A stretch of DNA of 64,000 nucleotides from Nocardia uniformis NBRC 13702 (GCF_001613345.1 NZ_BDCE01000073.1:62001-126000); one strand, 5' to 3'; numbered from the stretch's first letter, positions 1-8,888 are shown. The notes: generated by a model from the sequence alone, not told the origin. Numbers and translations are program-made.

Positions 1-538
1 CCGTGGCGGTCGATTCATCGAGCGGAACGAGTACCCCACACATCGGGTCCCGCAGTGCCTTTCCCGCGGTCGCGTCCTCCTGATAGGGCTTGCTCAGCAT
101 CTCGACAATGTCGTCCGATGTCGCCGCCTTGCCGAGCATTCCGATGCTGCCCTCGGTCACCCCCATGACATGCACCTGCACGGTCGGTCGGCGGTAGGGC
201 AGATCCCCGTCCTCGAACTCGTCGGCAATGATCCGGGTGGCGTAGGAGATCAGGGTTTCGCTCAGATCCTTGCGCCACGGCCCCGGAACATGCACTCGCA
301 CAAGGCAGTGCGGCGGATCTTGCGCTGTGAGGACCTTCTCGCCGACGACCCACACCTCCGGTTCGTGCACCACCACCTGGAACATATCGGCGTAGACCGC
401 GGCCGACCGGGGCGCCATCTGCTCCTGGTCGGGTTCGCCATTGCCCAGCTCCTGGATGGTGCCCAGCCGCTGCGCCACCCGGCGACGCTGCGCCGGATCG
501 AGTGCTCCCGCGGTTACGAATAATTCGATGAACATCAT
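1..538 (-). CDS. Tautomerase-like protein with C-terminal YHS-type motif (partial, runs off window)
   Basis: The frame is open from an ATG at 538 to the window edge, so the C-terminus is missing. GGAGG at 547-551 lies 8 nt upstream of the 538 ATG; ATGs at 544 and 535 are alternatives. About 179 residues are visible. The first ~150 resemble tautomerase-superfamily-like proteins (MFIELFVTAGAL start, VRVHVPGPWRKDLSE core), but no N-terminal Pro-1 follows the Met. Near residue 165 the chain reads DPMCGVLV, which resembles the start of a metal-binding YHS domain (DPVCGM-V). The function is unknown; a small oxidoreductase or sensor with a metal-binding tail is only a guess. Confidence 0.6.
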   Translation of the reverse strand, partial: MMFIELFVTAGALDPAQRRRVAQRLGTIQELGNGEPDQEQMAPRSAAVYADMFQVVVHEPEVWVVGEKVLTAQDPPHCLVRVHVPGPWRKDLSETLISYATRIIADEFEDGDLPYRRPTVQVHVMGVTEGSIGMLGKAATSDDIVEMLSKPYQEDATAGKALRDPMCGVLVPLDESTAT

Positions 539-864
539 CGTCATCACCTCCAGCCACGAGCATGTCGAGCCGCCCTGTCATATCGCCTTCAAACGGCTGT
601 CATCGGCGCACACCCGGCAGCGGCAAGGTTTCGAGCGGTGTTCGACATCGAATTCGACCACCGGCAGGTCGGGCGCGCGTACGAGGTAGCGGTTGTGCAG
701 CCCCCAGGTCGCCTCGCGTACGAGCGCATCGGCGAAAGCGGGGGTCGGGTTGCGACAGGTGCGCCCGCCGAAATGAGTTGCGGAAGTGGCCGATAACCGG
801 CGCTGACATACCGGTATAAGCGTGCTGTAAGCGAAATGACAGCGGTGGCCAGCACTCTCGGGAC
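539..864. other. Intergenic stretch with a doubtful small minus-strand reading frame
   Basis: No gene is firmly supported between the divergent tautomerase-like and GtrA genes. A minus-strand frame ending at 578 has protein-like residues (ALVREATWGLHNRYLV, then a Cys-rich CRCRVC tail). It has no good start codon unless it overlaps the 5' end of gtrA, so it may be a decayed gene end. A perfect 10-bp palindrome, ATACCGGTAT, lies at 808-817, about 50 bp before gtrA, and could be an operator. Confidence 0.35.
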
Positions 865-1404
865 ATGAGGAAGACAGCGGGGCAGACCGGACCAGGGGCG
901 GGCGCATCGTTCATGCGGTTCGTAGCGTGTGGTGGCAGCGTCACCATGCTGTCGGGCGCGGCCCTGATCATGCTCGACAACGTCATGCCACTGGCACTGG
1001 CCAATGCCCTACTGACGGTGGCCGGTACGGCTGTCACCACCGAATTGCATGCCAGGTTCGCGTTCCGCTCCGGCCCCACCGGCGGGAACACCCATCTACA
1101 GGCCGGGCTGACCGTCCTGGTGGCCTACCTCTTCACCACCGGCGCCATGCTGACCCTGGCCGGCCTCGACGCGAACCCCAACGCCCTGACCCAGCAAGCC
1201 GTTTACCTGAGCGCTTCCGGCCTGGCGGGCATCGGCCGGTTCCTGGTCCTGCGGGCGTTCGTCCTGGTTCCCGCACAACGGCGACCGGCAGCGGCAACGA
1301 TCCCGGCCAGCGGCCGCCTTTTCGTCACCGCGCGCGGAGTCCACCGCAGAATGCTCGCACTCGCACCGGTGTTCATTCCGCGGCGCGTACCCGCATTCTC
1401 CTAG
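865..1404 (+). CDS. GtrA family membrane protein
   Basis: A 179-aa protein matching the GtrA family: a short N-terminal tail, then MRFVACGGSVTMLSGAAL leading into four hydrophobic segments (about residues 20-40, 45-62, 80-98 and 108-128), with the typical pairing of ELHARFAFRSG after the second. GtrA-like proteins are thought to help flip or translocate polyprenyl-linked sugars across the membrane for cell-envelope glycan modification. The basic C-terminal ~45 residues extend beyond the usual ~130-aa family length. No glycosyltransferase partner is adjacent, so the substrate cannot be inferred. The start codon has only a weak ribosome-binding site. Confidence 0.8.
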   Translation: MRKTAGQTGPGAGASFMRFVACGGSVTMLSGAALIMLDNVMPLALANALLTVAGTAVTTELHARFAFRSGPTGGNTHLQAGLTVLVAYLFTTGAMLTLAGLDANPNALTQQAVYLSASGLAGIGRFLVLRAFVLVPAQRRPAAATIPASGRLFVTARGVHRRMLALAPVFIPRRVPAFS

Positions 1405-1511
1405 CCCGGTGCGAGCTGACCGGGAGTCAAGTACTCGTCGTCGTCTTCTTCGTTCGCCGCGACGCGGATGGCGCTGTCACGGCGGTTTCAGACTCGACAG
1501 CCGGTTCGTGA

Positions 1512-1528
1512 TCACCCGTTACGGGTGA
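1512..1528. promoter_or_regulatory. Inverted-repeat operator, TCACCCG-TTA-CGGGTGA
   Basis: A perfect 7-bp inverted repeat with a 3-bp centre, ending 62 bp before the ATG of the first DUF7144 gene. The same element occurs at 3305, 6080, 8522 and 12014. Its length and symmetry suit a dimeric LuxR/NarL-type HTH. The MalT-like regulator at 3336-5975 is the obvious candidate, by inference. Confidence 0.7.
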
Positions 1529-1590
1529 AGCGTGGGCGAGGTGAGGTGGGGGAGAGTCGAGGTACTTGATTCTCTTCGAAAGGGGTCGTG

Positions 1591-1998
1591 ATGGTGGCAC
1601 CTGGGACACGACATCCGGTGCGGCAGGGCTTCGCGTTCGGGATCTCGTTCGCCGTGGGCATATTGCTGTTCACCGCGGCGGCGATGTCGGTGCTGCAGGG
1701 GATCTCGGCGGTGGCAGGGGACAGGCTGTTCGCGGTCGGGATCGAGTACAGCTACCGGCTCGACCTCACCACGTGGGGATGGATTCACATCGTGGTCGGT
1801 GCGCTGCTCGGGTTGACGGCGCTCGGGTTGATGATGGGCGCGACGTGGGCTCGGATGACGGCGATCTGTCTGGCGGCGCTGTCGATGGTGCTCAATTTCC
1901 TGTCGCTGCCGTACAACCCGTGGTGGGCGGTTCTGATCATCGCCTTGAATGCCGTGGTGATCTGGGCGGCGTCGACCTGGAATCCGCAGGGCTACTGA
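1591..1998 (+). CDS. DUF7144-type four-helix membrane protein (paralogue 1)
   Basis: A 135-aa membrane protein with four hydrophobic helices (about residues 12-38, 60-82, 88-106 and 110-130). It is clearly paralogous to the gene at 11540-11944: both contain (V/I)LQGISAV, a TxWGW(I/V)HIV turn, an (L/Y)PYxPWW stretch before the last helix and an IWAxxTW ending. The ATG at 1591 is preferred over the GTG at 1588 because AAAGGGG (1579-1585) is spaced 5 nt from it. Function is unknown. The perfect operator at 1512-1528 places it in the inverted-repeat regulon of this island. Confidence 0.8.
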   Translation: MVAPGTRHPVRQGFAFGISFAVGILLFTAAAMSVLQGISAVAGDRLFAVGIEYSYRLDLTTWGWIHIVVGALLGLTALGLMMGATWARMTAICLAALSMVLNFLSLPYNPWWAVLIIALNAVVIWAASTWNPQGY

Positions 1999-2047
1999 CG
2001 GTTTCGTGCTGTCTGCCGACCGCGCGCCGGTCGGCGGACACGCTGAT

Positions 2048-3010
2048 CTAGTGGACGCGGCTGCCGACGGTGTGGACGATCACGACCTGCGGATTCCACG
2101 GCACCAAATCGTCGACCCGCTGCTGCAATTCGCTGACCGGGGGCAGCTCGTCGGGTGCGAGTACCTCGACCGTCGCCGTATCGCTCTGCAACGTCACCCG
2201 CGTGACCTGCGCGCCAGGAATATCCGCCAACCAGGTGCGCGTCGCGGTGGCGATTTGACCGGCCCACAGCGACGACAGTGAATTCACCACCATCGGCACC
2301 GCGACCAGCACCAGCGCGGCGGCCAGCACCGCATAGGCGCGCCCGCGCCGGGCGGCCCCCACTCCGGCGGCGTGGGCATAACCGGTCGCGACCAGCACCA
2401 CGGTGGCGGTAATGATCATCGCGACCATATTGGAGGCGAAGAGTACGAACGCGCCCAGTGCCAGCTCCGGCGCGCTGGAGCCGAGGCACACCCCGACGAC
2501 CGCCAGCGGCGGGACGAGTGAGATGGCGATCGCGACGCCCGGCAGCACATCGCCGACATCGCGCCGGATGATCGCGATAACACCCACCAGACCGGTGGCC
2601 AGGGCCGCTGTGAGATCCATCAGTTTCGGTGAAGTACGGCCCAGCACTTGCGAATTGGACAGCACATTCGTCGGATTCGGCAGTATCTGCGCGAACAGGA
2701 AGCCGATGGCGATCACGAGTGCGATCCCCGCGACCACCAGGAGCAGACTGCGGCCGATGAGCGCCCCTCGACCGGTGGCGATACCGAGCCCCACACCCAG
2801 AATCGGCAGCGACAGCGGGGCCACGATCATCGCGCCGATGACCGTCGCGGTGGAATCGCCGACCACACCGGAAACGGCGATCACGCTGGACATCGCCAAC
2901 ATGATCCAGAACGCCGAGCGCTTCGCACCGACATCACCGATACTCAGATCGAGCCGGTCCGTCAGCTCGTCGAGCGTCCTTCGTTGACTCTCCGGTGCCA
3001 GCACACCCAT
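2048..3010 (-). CDS. DUF389 family membrane protein
   Basis: A 320-aa integral membrane protein. The N-terminal ~30 residues are soluble, then FWIMLAMSSVIAVSGVVGDSTA leads into the DUF389 core with IGAMIVAPLSLPI (residues ~58-70) and GVAIAISLVPPLAVVGV (~155), which are the family signatures. The last ~75 residues form a soluble domain that looks like a small alpha/beta fold. DUF389 proteins have no settled role; stress or transport functions have been suggested. It is the second gene of a two-gene operon: the upstream 68-aa gene ends 9 bp before its start. The operator at 3305-3321 precedes the operon. Confidence 0.85.
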   Translation of the reverse strand: MGVLAPESQRRTLDELTDRLDLSIGDVGAKRSAFWIMLAMSSVIAVSGVVGDSTATVIGAMIVAPLSLPILGVGLGIATGRGALIGRSLLLVVAGIALVIAIGFLFAQILPNPTNVLSNSQVLGRTSPKLMDLTAALATGLVGVIAIIRRDVGDVLPGVAIAISLVPPLAVVGVCLGSSAPELALGAFVLFASNMVAMIITATVVLVATGYAHAAGVGAARRGRAYAVLAAALVLVAVPMVVNSLSSLWAGQIATATRTWLADIPGAQVTRVTLQSDTATVEVLAPDELPPVSELQQRVDDLVPWNPQVVIVHTVGSRVH

Positions 3011-3019
3011 GGTCGCTCC

Positions 3020-3226
3020 TCAGTCGGGTAGTTGACGCATCTCCAGCAGGGTGAGCCCGAGATTGTCGATGCGGGCGAGGACCCCGCGCATGGCCGTGGG
3101 ATCGGTTACCGCGCCGAACAGCACCGTCCTGCCGTGTCGGCGCGGCAGCGCGTCGAGGTCGGGAAACGCGGCCAGCGCGCGATCGGACAGCTCGCCGTCG
3201 AGGACGAACTGGTAGCGGGTCGTCAT
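3020..3226 (-). CDS. Small conserved-looking protein upstream of DUF389
   Basis: A 68-aa soluble protein (MTTRYQFVLDGELSDRAL start, MRQLPD end) with a beta-alpha-beta-like pattern: GRTVLFGAVTD, then ARIDNLGLTLLEMRQL. The ATG at 3226 is chosen because GAGGAG lies about 10 nt upstream; an in-frame ATG at 3265 would add 13 basic residues. Similar short proteins that compare a value with a distance or angle term are frequent in actinobacteria, but I cannot name a family. Its position directly before the DUF389 gene and behind the shared operator suggests the same stress regulon. Confidence 0.65.
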   Translation of the reverse strand: MTTRYQFVLDGELSDRALAAFPDLDALPRRHGRTVLFGAVTDPTAMRGVLARIDNLGLTLLEMRQLPD

Positions 3227-3304
3227 CGATCGTCGGCTCCTCTCACTGCCCTTCTGACACCGCACCCGGTGAATCGAGTGTGATCGGCACCGGCGGAACC
3301 GGCC

Positions 3305-3321
3305 TCATCCGTGGCGGGTGA
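3305..3321. promoter_or_regulatory. Inverted-repeat operator, TCATCCG-TGG-CGGGTGA
   Basis: The same element as at 1512 and 8522 with one arm mismatch. It sits 79 bp before the start of the small gene at 3226, which heads the DUF389 operon, and just downstream of the luxR stop codon. Confidence 0.55.
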
Positions 3322-3335
3322 ACTCGGCAGCGATG

Positions 3336-5975
3336 TCAGAGCAGGCCGCCGTCGCGCGCGACGCTCAACACGCCGACACGGGAACTGCTACCGAGCTTTG
3401 TGTAGATGCCTCGCAGGTGTGTCTTCACGGTATTGATCGAGATCCCCAGGTCGTCGGCGATCTGCTGGGTGGTCCGTCCGGACGGTAGCTGCCGCAGCAC
3501 CTTCAGCTCGGTACCGGTCAGGTTCGGATGCTTGATTTGCCTGCGCACCAATGGATGCCGTCGCACCGACTCCGCGAAATCGTTGCAGGGCCCGAAGCTG
3601 CCAGCGAACCTGTCCAGCAGTTCCACCGCACCGGGCACCTCGAGGAACGGCCGCACGATCCGCTCCGTAACGGCGCGGCGCAGCCCGTTCTCCATTCCCT
3701 CCCGGGCCTTTGTGGTGCTGCCGAGTTCCTGGTGGGCCTGGGCGTAGAGCAACCACGAGGTGACCGTATGCACGGGGTGCGAAGGCACGGGTGTGTCGAG
3801 GAGGGGCCCGACGAGATCGAGCACTGCGCGGGGCTTGTGTGCGTTCGTCGCGAGCGCCGCCCGGGCGATAATGATTTCCGGGATCTCACCGAGCGCCGTG
3901 CGTGTCTGTTCGACCAGTAGCTGCGCACTGTAGGTCTCGTTGACCCGCAGCAGTGCCCACACGACGAAGGGGACCAAACCGCCACCGGTGGTCTGGACCG
4001 GGTGGGTTTCGAGCAGCCGTGCAAATCCGTGCCGCAACCGTTCGGCGGTCGCGGTCTTGTCCGTTGCGGATTCGAAGGTCACCAGTGTCCCGATCACCGT
4101 GGGATGCCAGCCGCCGTGCGGCCCGGTCGCGCCGTCGGGCAGCGTGCGTTCGGTGAGAGTCCGTGCGACGAGCGCGGTATCGGGCTCCTCGCCCTGCATA
4201 TACGCACCGAGTGCGGACAGGGCGGTCGCGTGCGCGGCGTCCGGAGTTTCGAGCAATCGGTGATCGTGGGCGAACCCGAGCGCGTGATCGGCGCGCTGCC
4301 GCATGATGGTGAGGGCACCGGCCATTCCCGCCGCGATACCGAGCCGGGTGAGAGCTCGCAGTCGTAACGGTCGGTCGCCGGCGATCTCGGCAATGGCCAA
4401 TCCCATCCGCAATCGTTCCTCACCTCCGGCGACGTCACCGCGGACGAGCAGCGCCGTGGCCGTGGCGATCGCGGCATAGCAGTCGAGGTCGGGCAGCTCG
4501 GTGGTCGGCGGGGCATCCGAAAGGTGCGCGTCCTCCAATGCGAGTCCGGTGGCGACGGCCATCTCGCACGCGACGGCAGCGCCGAGCGCATGGAGAATAT
4601 CCGGTGTCGTGAACGATTCGCTGTGGTCGGACCAGCGCATAGCATCGAAATGCGCTCGCGCTCCGTCTATATCGATGCGGTACAGCGCGTCGACCACCCG
4701 AAGCAGTACGAGGTACGGGTCCTCGAGCAGGTCGGCATCGGTGGCTGCCAGGCTGTCGACCAGCATCGCACCATGACCGCCGAGGGTCAGCGCCAGTCCG
4801 TGTTCGGTGAGGAAGTCCAGCAGCGGTCGTCGATGCGGCAGAGTGAGCAGATGCGGCAGGGCTGCCGCCGGTTCACCAACCGCCTGTAGATGTAGTGACA
4901 CCCGAAGGTGCAGTTCCTCGGCGGACTCCGCGCCGAGCCGATTGAGTTCGGCGAGAAAATAGGCGCGCAGCATCGGATGGTAGGAGAACCAGATCTCGTT
5001 GTCGCGCACCACGGAGGTGATCGGATAGTTGAGGCGCTCGAGTTCGTACAACCAGTGCCCGGCTCCGCCACCGACCAGATCGTCGGCCAGCCGCTCGGTG
5101 AACTCGATCGGGACGCTGGTGTAGGTGAGGAACAGCCGCAGCGCGGGTGGCAAGGTATCGATCAGCTCACCGGCCAGCAGATCCGATACCGAGCTCGGCA
5201 GCCGGGACAGACTCGTGAGCACGGCCGCGGGATCCGCGGCGCGGGCGGTGAAGGAGATCGCGGCGATACGGACCAGCGCCGCCCATCCTCGGGTCAGGTC
5301 CATCAGCAGCCCGACTTCGGCATCCTCGAGCGCGCAGCCCTGCTCGCGGCAGACCTGGGTGGTCTCGACCGCCGAGAAGGCGAGGTCGGCGGGACCCCAC
5401 CGATGCAGCCGCGCACTCATATCGAGCAGATGCCATCGGATGGGCAGCTCGAAGCGCGCACTGAGAATGGCGGTGACGTTCGGGGGCATATGGAGCAGAA
5501 AATGTTCCACTCCGGCCAGGGTCAGCGGATCGGTGATCAGATGCGCGTCGTCGAGGATCAAGAAGATACGTTCGCCGCCGCGCGCGAGTCCGTCCGCGAG
5601 TTCGTTGGCTTCGGCCAAGGGAGTATTCAGCGAGTTGCGCGGGGACGACGTGATACCCAGGCGTGCACGCAGACTCTGCCACAGCTGACCTGGGGCGTGC
5701 GGCTGCTCCTCCACGGTCAACCAAACGACTTTCGCGCCACCACGAATGGGGGAGCGGTGGCGCGCGGCCCACTGTGTCAAGAGGACGGTCTTTCCGGTTC
5801 CCACCGGCGAGCAAACAAGCAGCACATGGCCATTGGAGGATTCGGTGATCACATCCAATCCGGTGAGAAGACTCGGTCGTGAAATCGGCGTGAACGCCAG
5901 ATCAGGAATATCCGATGTGCATACTGCCGCACCATCAATGCTGCCGGAGCTTTCGAGGCCGTGTGAACCAGTCAA
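3336..5975 (-). CDS. MalT-like LuxR family transcriptional regulator
   Basis: An 879-aa STAND-type regulator. A Walker A motif (SPVGTGKT, residues ~56-63) and a Walker B motif (LILDDAH, ~138-144) form the NTPase. A long helical, TPR-like sensor region spans roughly 350-800. The last ~60 residues are a LuxR HTH (LTGTELKVLRQLPSGRTTQQIADDLGIS is its recognisable core region). By analogy with MalT, ligand and ATP binding would trigger oligomerisation and DNA binding; the ligand here is unknown. The gene sits among five copies of the TCACCCG-N3-CGGGTGA repeat, one of them (6080-6096) 105 bp upstream of its own start and shared with the divergent SHOCT gene. It is therefore the likely controller of the island. 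Confidence 0.88.
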   Translation of the reverse strand: MTGSHGLESSGSIDGAAVCTSDIPDLAFTPISRPSLLTGLDVITESSNGHVLLVCSPVGTGKTVLLTQWAARHRSPIRGGAKVVWLTVEEQPHAPGQLWQSLRARLGITSSPRNSLNTPLAEANELADGLARGGERIFLILDDAHLITDPLTLAGVEHFLLHMPPNVTAILSARFELPIRWHLLDMSARLHRWGPADLAFSAVETTQVCREQGCALEDAEVGLLMDLTRGWAALVRIAAISFTARAADPAAVLTSLSRLPSSVSDLLAGELIDTLPPALRLFLTYTSVPIEFTERLADDLVGGGAGHWLYELERLNYPITSVVRDNEIWFSYHPMLRAYFLAELNRLGAESAEELHLRVSLHLQAVGEPAAALPHLLTLPHRRPLLDFLTEHGLALTLGGHGAMLVDSLAATDADLLEDPYLVLLRVVDALYRIDIDGARAHFDAMRWSDHSESFTTPDILHALGAAVACEMAVATGLALEDAHLSDAPPTTELPDLDCYAAIATATALLVRGDVAGGEERLRMGLAIAEIAGDRPLRLRALTRLGIAAGMAGALTIMRQRADHALGFAHDHRLLETPDAAHATALSALGAYMQGEEPDTALVARTLTERTLPDGATGPHGGWHPTVIGTLVTFESATDKTATAERLRHGFARLLETHPVQTTGGGLVPFVVWALLRVNETYSAQLLVEQTRTALGEIPEIIIARAALATNAHKPRAVLDLVGPLLDTPVPSHPVHTVTSWLLYAQAHQELGSTTKAREGMENGLRRAVTERIVRPFLEVPGAVELLDRFAGSFGPCNDFAESVRRHPLVRRQIKHPNLTGTELKVLRQLPSGRTTQQIADDLGISINTVKTHLRGIYTKLGSSSRVGVLSVARDGGLL

Positions 5976-6079
5976 TCGTGCCTCCCGAGGCGTGCCGACA
6001 GCGTGTCACCGTGCTCTGGCGGAGGAGTTTACCGGACAAAACTTCGCGTTTTGGGATCCGAGATGATCTTGTTGCAGCT

Positions 6080-6096
6080 TCACCCGAATGAGGTGA
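6080..6096. promoter_or_regulatory. Inverted-repeat operator, TCACCCG-AAT-GAGGTGA
   Basis: The left arm matches the island consensus exactly and the right arm differs at two positions. It lies in the divergent region between luxR (start 5975) and the SHOCT gene (start 6180), 83 bp from the latter. It could serve autoregulation and activation of the SHOCT gene. Confidence 0.5.
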
Positions 6097-6179
6097 TCCT
6101 CGATTGCGGTACGGCGGCATACCTTGACGAGGGTCGCCGCCCCGAGGCGACGTTCCGTCCGACGCAAACGAGGTGCACT

Positions 6180-6554
6180 ATGTCGTTCTGGGAAGCGCTC
6201 TGGCTCATATTGGTGAGTTTCGCATTCATCGCCTACCTGCTACTACTTTTCTACATCATCGGCGATCTGTTCCGCGATCGGGAGACCTCCGGTTGGGTGA
6301 AGGCGGTCTGGGTTGTATTTCTCATCTTCCTGCCGTTGATAACCTCACTGGTGTACCTGATCGCACGCGGCAGTGGTATGCAACAGCGGTCGACTGCCGA
6401 GGTGGAGAAGATTCAGTCGGCTGAAGCCGAATACATCCGCAGCACGGCCGGAACAAATCCGGCTGCCCAAATCGCCGATGCCAAACGCCTGTTCGCCGAA
6501 GGTACGATCACGCAACAGGAATTCGAACAATTGAAGGCTAAAGCTCTGGCCTGA
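6180..6554 (+). CDS. Membrane protein with PLDc_N-like region and C-terminal SHOCT domain
   Basis: A 124-aa protein. The first 65 residues hold two hydrophobic segments (about 5-28 and 40-63) in the arrangement of phospholipase D N-terminal-like membrane anchors. The C-terminal ~30 residues (AKRLFAEGTITQQEFEQLKAKAL) are a clear SHOCT domain, a short oligomerisation motif. The ATG at 6180 begins exactly at the hydrophobic domain; upstream in-frame codons to 6003 do not look coding. Such proteins are common stress-associated membrane proteins without a defined reaction. The gene is divergent from luxR and carries an island operator upstream. Confidence 0.82.
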   Translation: MSFWEALWLILVSFAFIAYLLLLFYIIGDLFRDRETSGWVKAVWVVFLIFLPLITSLVYLIARGSGMQQRSTAEVEKIQSAEAEYIRSTAGTNPAAQIADAKRLFAEGTITQQEFEQLKAKALA

Positions 6555-6572
6555 CAATCGTCTACAGCAACC

Positions 6573-6600
6573 GGCCCGCCATCGCGCTCGATGGCGGGCC
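6573..6600. terminator. Bidirectional hairpin terminator
   Basis: A perfect 12-bp stem (GGCCCGCCATCG with its complement) and 4-nt loop lie between the convergent SHOCT and alkylsulfatase genes. There is no long T run on either side, as is usual for actinobacterial terminators. Confidence 0.75.
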
Positions 6601-6619
6601 GACTGTCGCAGTGGATCTT

Positions 6620-8443
6620 TCAGGGCGTGACTATGGGGAACCGGGGATCGGGGGTATCCAGCAATCCGGTGAGGGTAGCCAGCAGGGTCGGATCACCGTC
6701 GCTATCGACGCCGTCGATTCCCTTGCCCGCCAAGGCATTCAGCAACTGCTCCTTGGTCAGGGTGAGGGTCAGATCCGCGTTGCCGCGCAGCGGAGCCTCG
6801 GGTGTTTCGGTGCGGTGGGTCAGCGCGCCGTTGGACAGGGTCAGCCGAATGTGCTGTTTCTCGTCGGACAGTTTCCAGTCCATGGTGAAGTCGCTCGCCG
6901 CCGCGCGCGGCCCATCGAGCCGCACCGCGAGCGAGTCGATAATCATGTCGATGGTCAACGCGGACAACATCTCCGGGCTGGTGGTATCCAGATCGACCTT
7001 GGTCACGCCCTCCCGCAATTCGCGCGCACCCACCAGATAGAAGTTGCGCCAGGTGCCGTTCTCCGCGCCGTGACCGAGATGGTCGTAGACCTCCGCCAGC
7101 GCCTGCTTCGCGCCCGTATGGTCCGGCTCGGCGAAGACCGCGTGATTGAGCAGGGTCGAGGCGAAACGGTGGTCGCCCTGCGCGACGTACTCGCGCGCCT
7201 TGGCCACCACGGCGTCCACCCCGCCGTAGTCGGCGACGTACCGACGCGCCATCGCGACCGGTGGGTGCTCCCACAGATGTGCCGGATTGCCGTCGAACCA
7301 GCCCAGATACCGCTGATAGATGGCTTTGACATTGTGGCTGAACGACCCGTAGTAGCCACGGTTGGCCCACAGCTTGTCCAGAGCGGGCGGGAAGGCCAAC
7401 TGCTCGGCGATTTCCGGGCCGGTGAGTCCCTGATTGAGCATTCGCAATGTCTGATCGTGCATGTAGGCATACATATCTCGCTGCCCGGCCAGCCATGCGG
7501 TCCACTTGTCGGCGCCCCAGGTCGGCCAGTGGTGGGAGGCGAAGGCGACATCGGCATCCGCACCGAACAGGGCGATGGCCTCGTCCTGATAGCGCGCCCA
7601 CACCCGGCTGTCGCGCACCACCGCACCGCGCAGCGTGAGCACATTGTGCATATTGTGGGTGGCATTCTCCGCCATGCACAGCGCCCGGTGATCGGGGAAC
7701 AGGAAGTTCATCTCCGCAGGCGCTTCGGTGCCGGGCGTGAGCTGGAAAATGATTCGGACGCCGTCGATTTCCTCTTCCTGCCCGGTGTGGGTGATGTCGA
7801 GGTTCGGTGGAATCAGCGTGATGGTGCCGGTGGAGGTCGTCATGCCGAGGCCGCAGCCGATCTGCCCATCGGGGGCCTTCGCCAGGCCGGTGCCGTACAT
7901 GAACACCGCCCGCCGGGTCATGGCATTACCGGCGTAGACGTTTTCACTCACCGCGTGCTCGAGGAAGCCGATCGGGGCCACGATGGGAACCGGGGCGTGC
8001 CCCTCGGGCAGCACACCGCGCGCGCCACCGAAGTGATCGGCGTGCGAGTGGGTGTAGATCAGCCCGGTGAGTGGACGTTCGCCGCGGTGTTTGCGGTACA
8101 GCGCGAGGGCAGCGGCCGCGGTTTCGGCGGAGATCAGCGGGTCGATGACAATGACACCGGTCTTAGCTTCGATAATCGTCATATTCGACAGGTCGAGATT
8201 GCGCACCTGGTAGATGCCCTCGGTGACTTCGAACAGGCCCTGGATATTGGCCAGCTGCCCCTGCCGCCACAGGCTGGGGTTGGCGGTGGGCGGGCATTCG
8301 CCGTTAAGGAAGCGGTACGCGCCGATATCCCACACCACCCGTCCATCGGCGGCGGTCACGACGGGGGGATCGAGTTCGCCCACCAATCCACGTGTCGCAT
8401 TGTCGAAATCGGTCTTGTCATCGAAGTCCAGCTGCGTACTCAT
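6620..8443 (-). CDS. Alkylsulfatase-type metallo-beta-lactamase-fold hydrolase
   Basis: A 607-aa protein of the SdsA1/linear alkylsulfatase family. The zinc-binding motif THSHADHFGG is at residues ~131-140, with a second histidine set around ENATHNMHN and a later FASHHWPTWG. The central region is the helical dimerisation domain, and the C-terminal ~120 residues resemble the SCP2-like domain that holds long aliphatic chains. The family hydrolyses sulfate esters such as SDS to alcohol plus sulfate. The start at 8443 is favoured over 8494 because GAGG precedes it and MSTQLDF begins the conserved part. No signal peptide is evident. The operator at 8522-8538 lies 78 bp upstream, and a SulP anion transporter follows nearby, so sulfate release and transport could be linked. 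Confidence 0.85.
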   Translation of the reverse strand: MSTQLDFDDKTDFDNATRGLVGELDPPVVTAADGRVVWDIGAYRFLNGECPPTANPSLWRQGQLANIQGLFEVTEGIYQVRNLDLSNMTIIEAKTGVIVIDPLISAETAAAALALYRKHRGERPLTGLIYTHSHADHFGGARGVLPEGHAPVPIVAPIGFLEHAVSENVYAGNAMTRRAVFMYGTGLAKAPDGQIGCGLGMTTSTGTITLIPPNLDITHTGQEEEIDGVRIIFQLTPGTEAPAEMNFLFPDHRALCMAENATHNMHNVLTLRGAVVRDSRVWARYQDEAIALFGADADVAFASHHWPTWGADKWTAWLAGQRDMYAYMHDQTLRMLNQGLTGPEIAEQLAFPPALDKLWANRGYYGSFSHNVKAIYQRYLGWFDGNPAHLWEHPPVAMARRYVADYGGVDAVVAKAREYVAQGDHRFASTLLNHAVFAEPDHTGAKQALAEVYDHLGHGAENGTWRNFYLVGARELREGVTKVDLDTTSPEMLSALTIDMIIDSLAVRLDGPRAAASDFTMDWKLSDEKQHIRLTLSNGALTHRTETPEAPLRGNADLTLTLTKEQLLNALAGKGIDGVDSDGDPTLLATLTGLLDTPDPRFPIVTP

Positions 8444-8521
8444 GTCCACCTCACCTCGGGATCGAGACCTTGTTGATCGACCGGCCGCCGCCACGCTAAC
8501 GGCGATGCTCGGTAATGGGAT

Positions 8522-8538
8522 TCACCCGAATCGGGTGA
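8522..8538. promoter_or_regulatory. Inverted-repeat operator, TCACCCG-AAT-CGGGTGA
   Basis: The best copy of the island element, with perfect arms that extend by one base to TTCACCCG...CGGGTGAA at 8521-8539. It is central to the divergent alkylsulfatase (78 bp) and LapA (75 bp) start codons, so one site could serve both. Confidence 0.72.
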
Positions 8539-8613
8539 ATCACTCGGCCGCCACCACGGTGGAGACTCGAGACCTCGTCGGGAATCGGCCCAATGGCACT
8601 CAGGAGGATCGCG

Positions 8614-8847
8614 ATGGATGAGACAGCGAAGAACCCATCAGTGCTCTCGCGGCTGTCGCTGAACCAATGGCTGGCGGTCGCACTGACCGTCTTGGCCGTC
8701 CTCTTCATCCTCGCGAACCGAGACCGGGTGGACATCGAGTTCCTGCTGATCACCATCCGCTCGCCCATGTGGCTGATCCTCCTGGTGATGTTCGCGATCG
8801 GCTGGCTGACCGGCGTGCTCACCACACGCAAGCGCGCCAAGAGCTGA
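8614..8847 (+). CDS. LapA/DUF1049-like small membrane protein
   Basis: A 77-aa protein with two hydrophobic helices (about residues 18-34 and 44-66) separated by ANRDRVDIEFLLITIRSP, the typical LapA-domain pattern of a short beta-like linker before the second helix, and ending in a basic tail (TRKRAKS). AGGAGG at 8602-8607 sets the ATG at 8614. LapA-domain proteins are implicated in lipopolysaccharide assembly in proteobacteria, while in actinobacteria the role is unknown. It is divergent from the alkylsulfatase and shares its operator. Confidence 0.75.
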   Translation: MDETAKNPSVLSRLSLNQWLAVALTVLAVLFILANRDRVDIEFLLITIRSPMWLILLVMFAIGWLTGVLTTRKRAKS

Positions 8848-8888
8848 GGCACGGTTGTTCGCCCGCCGGAATCGGCTGTGCCAGTAGC

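Noticed and set aside
6611..8476. Open frame of 621 codons antisense to the alkylsulfatase
   Set aside because: The minus-strand frame has the full zinc motif set; this one has none.
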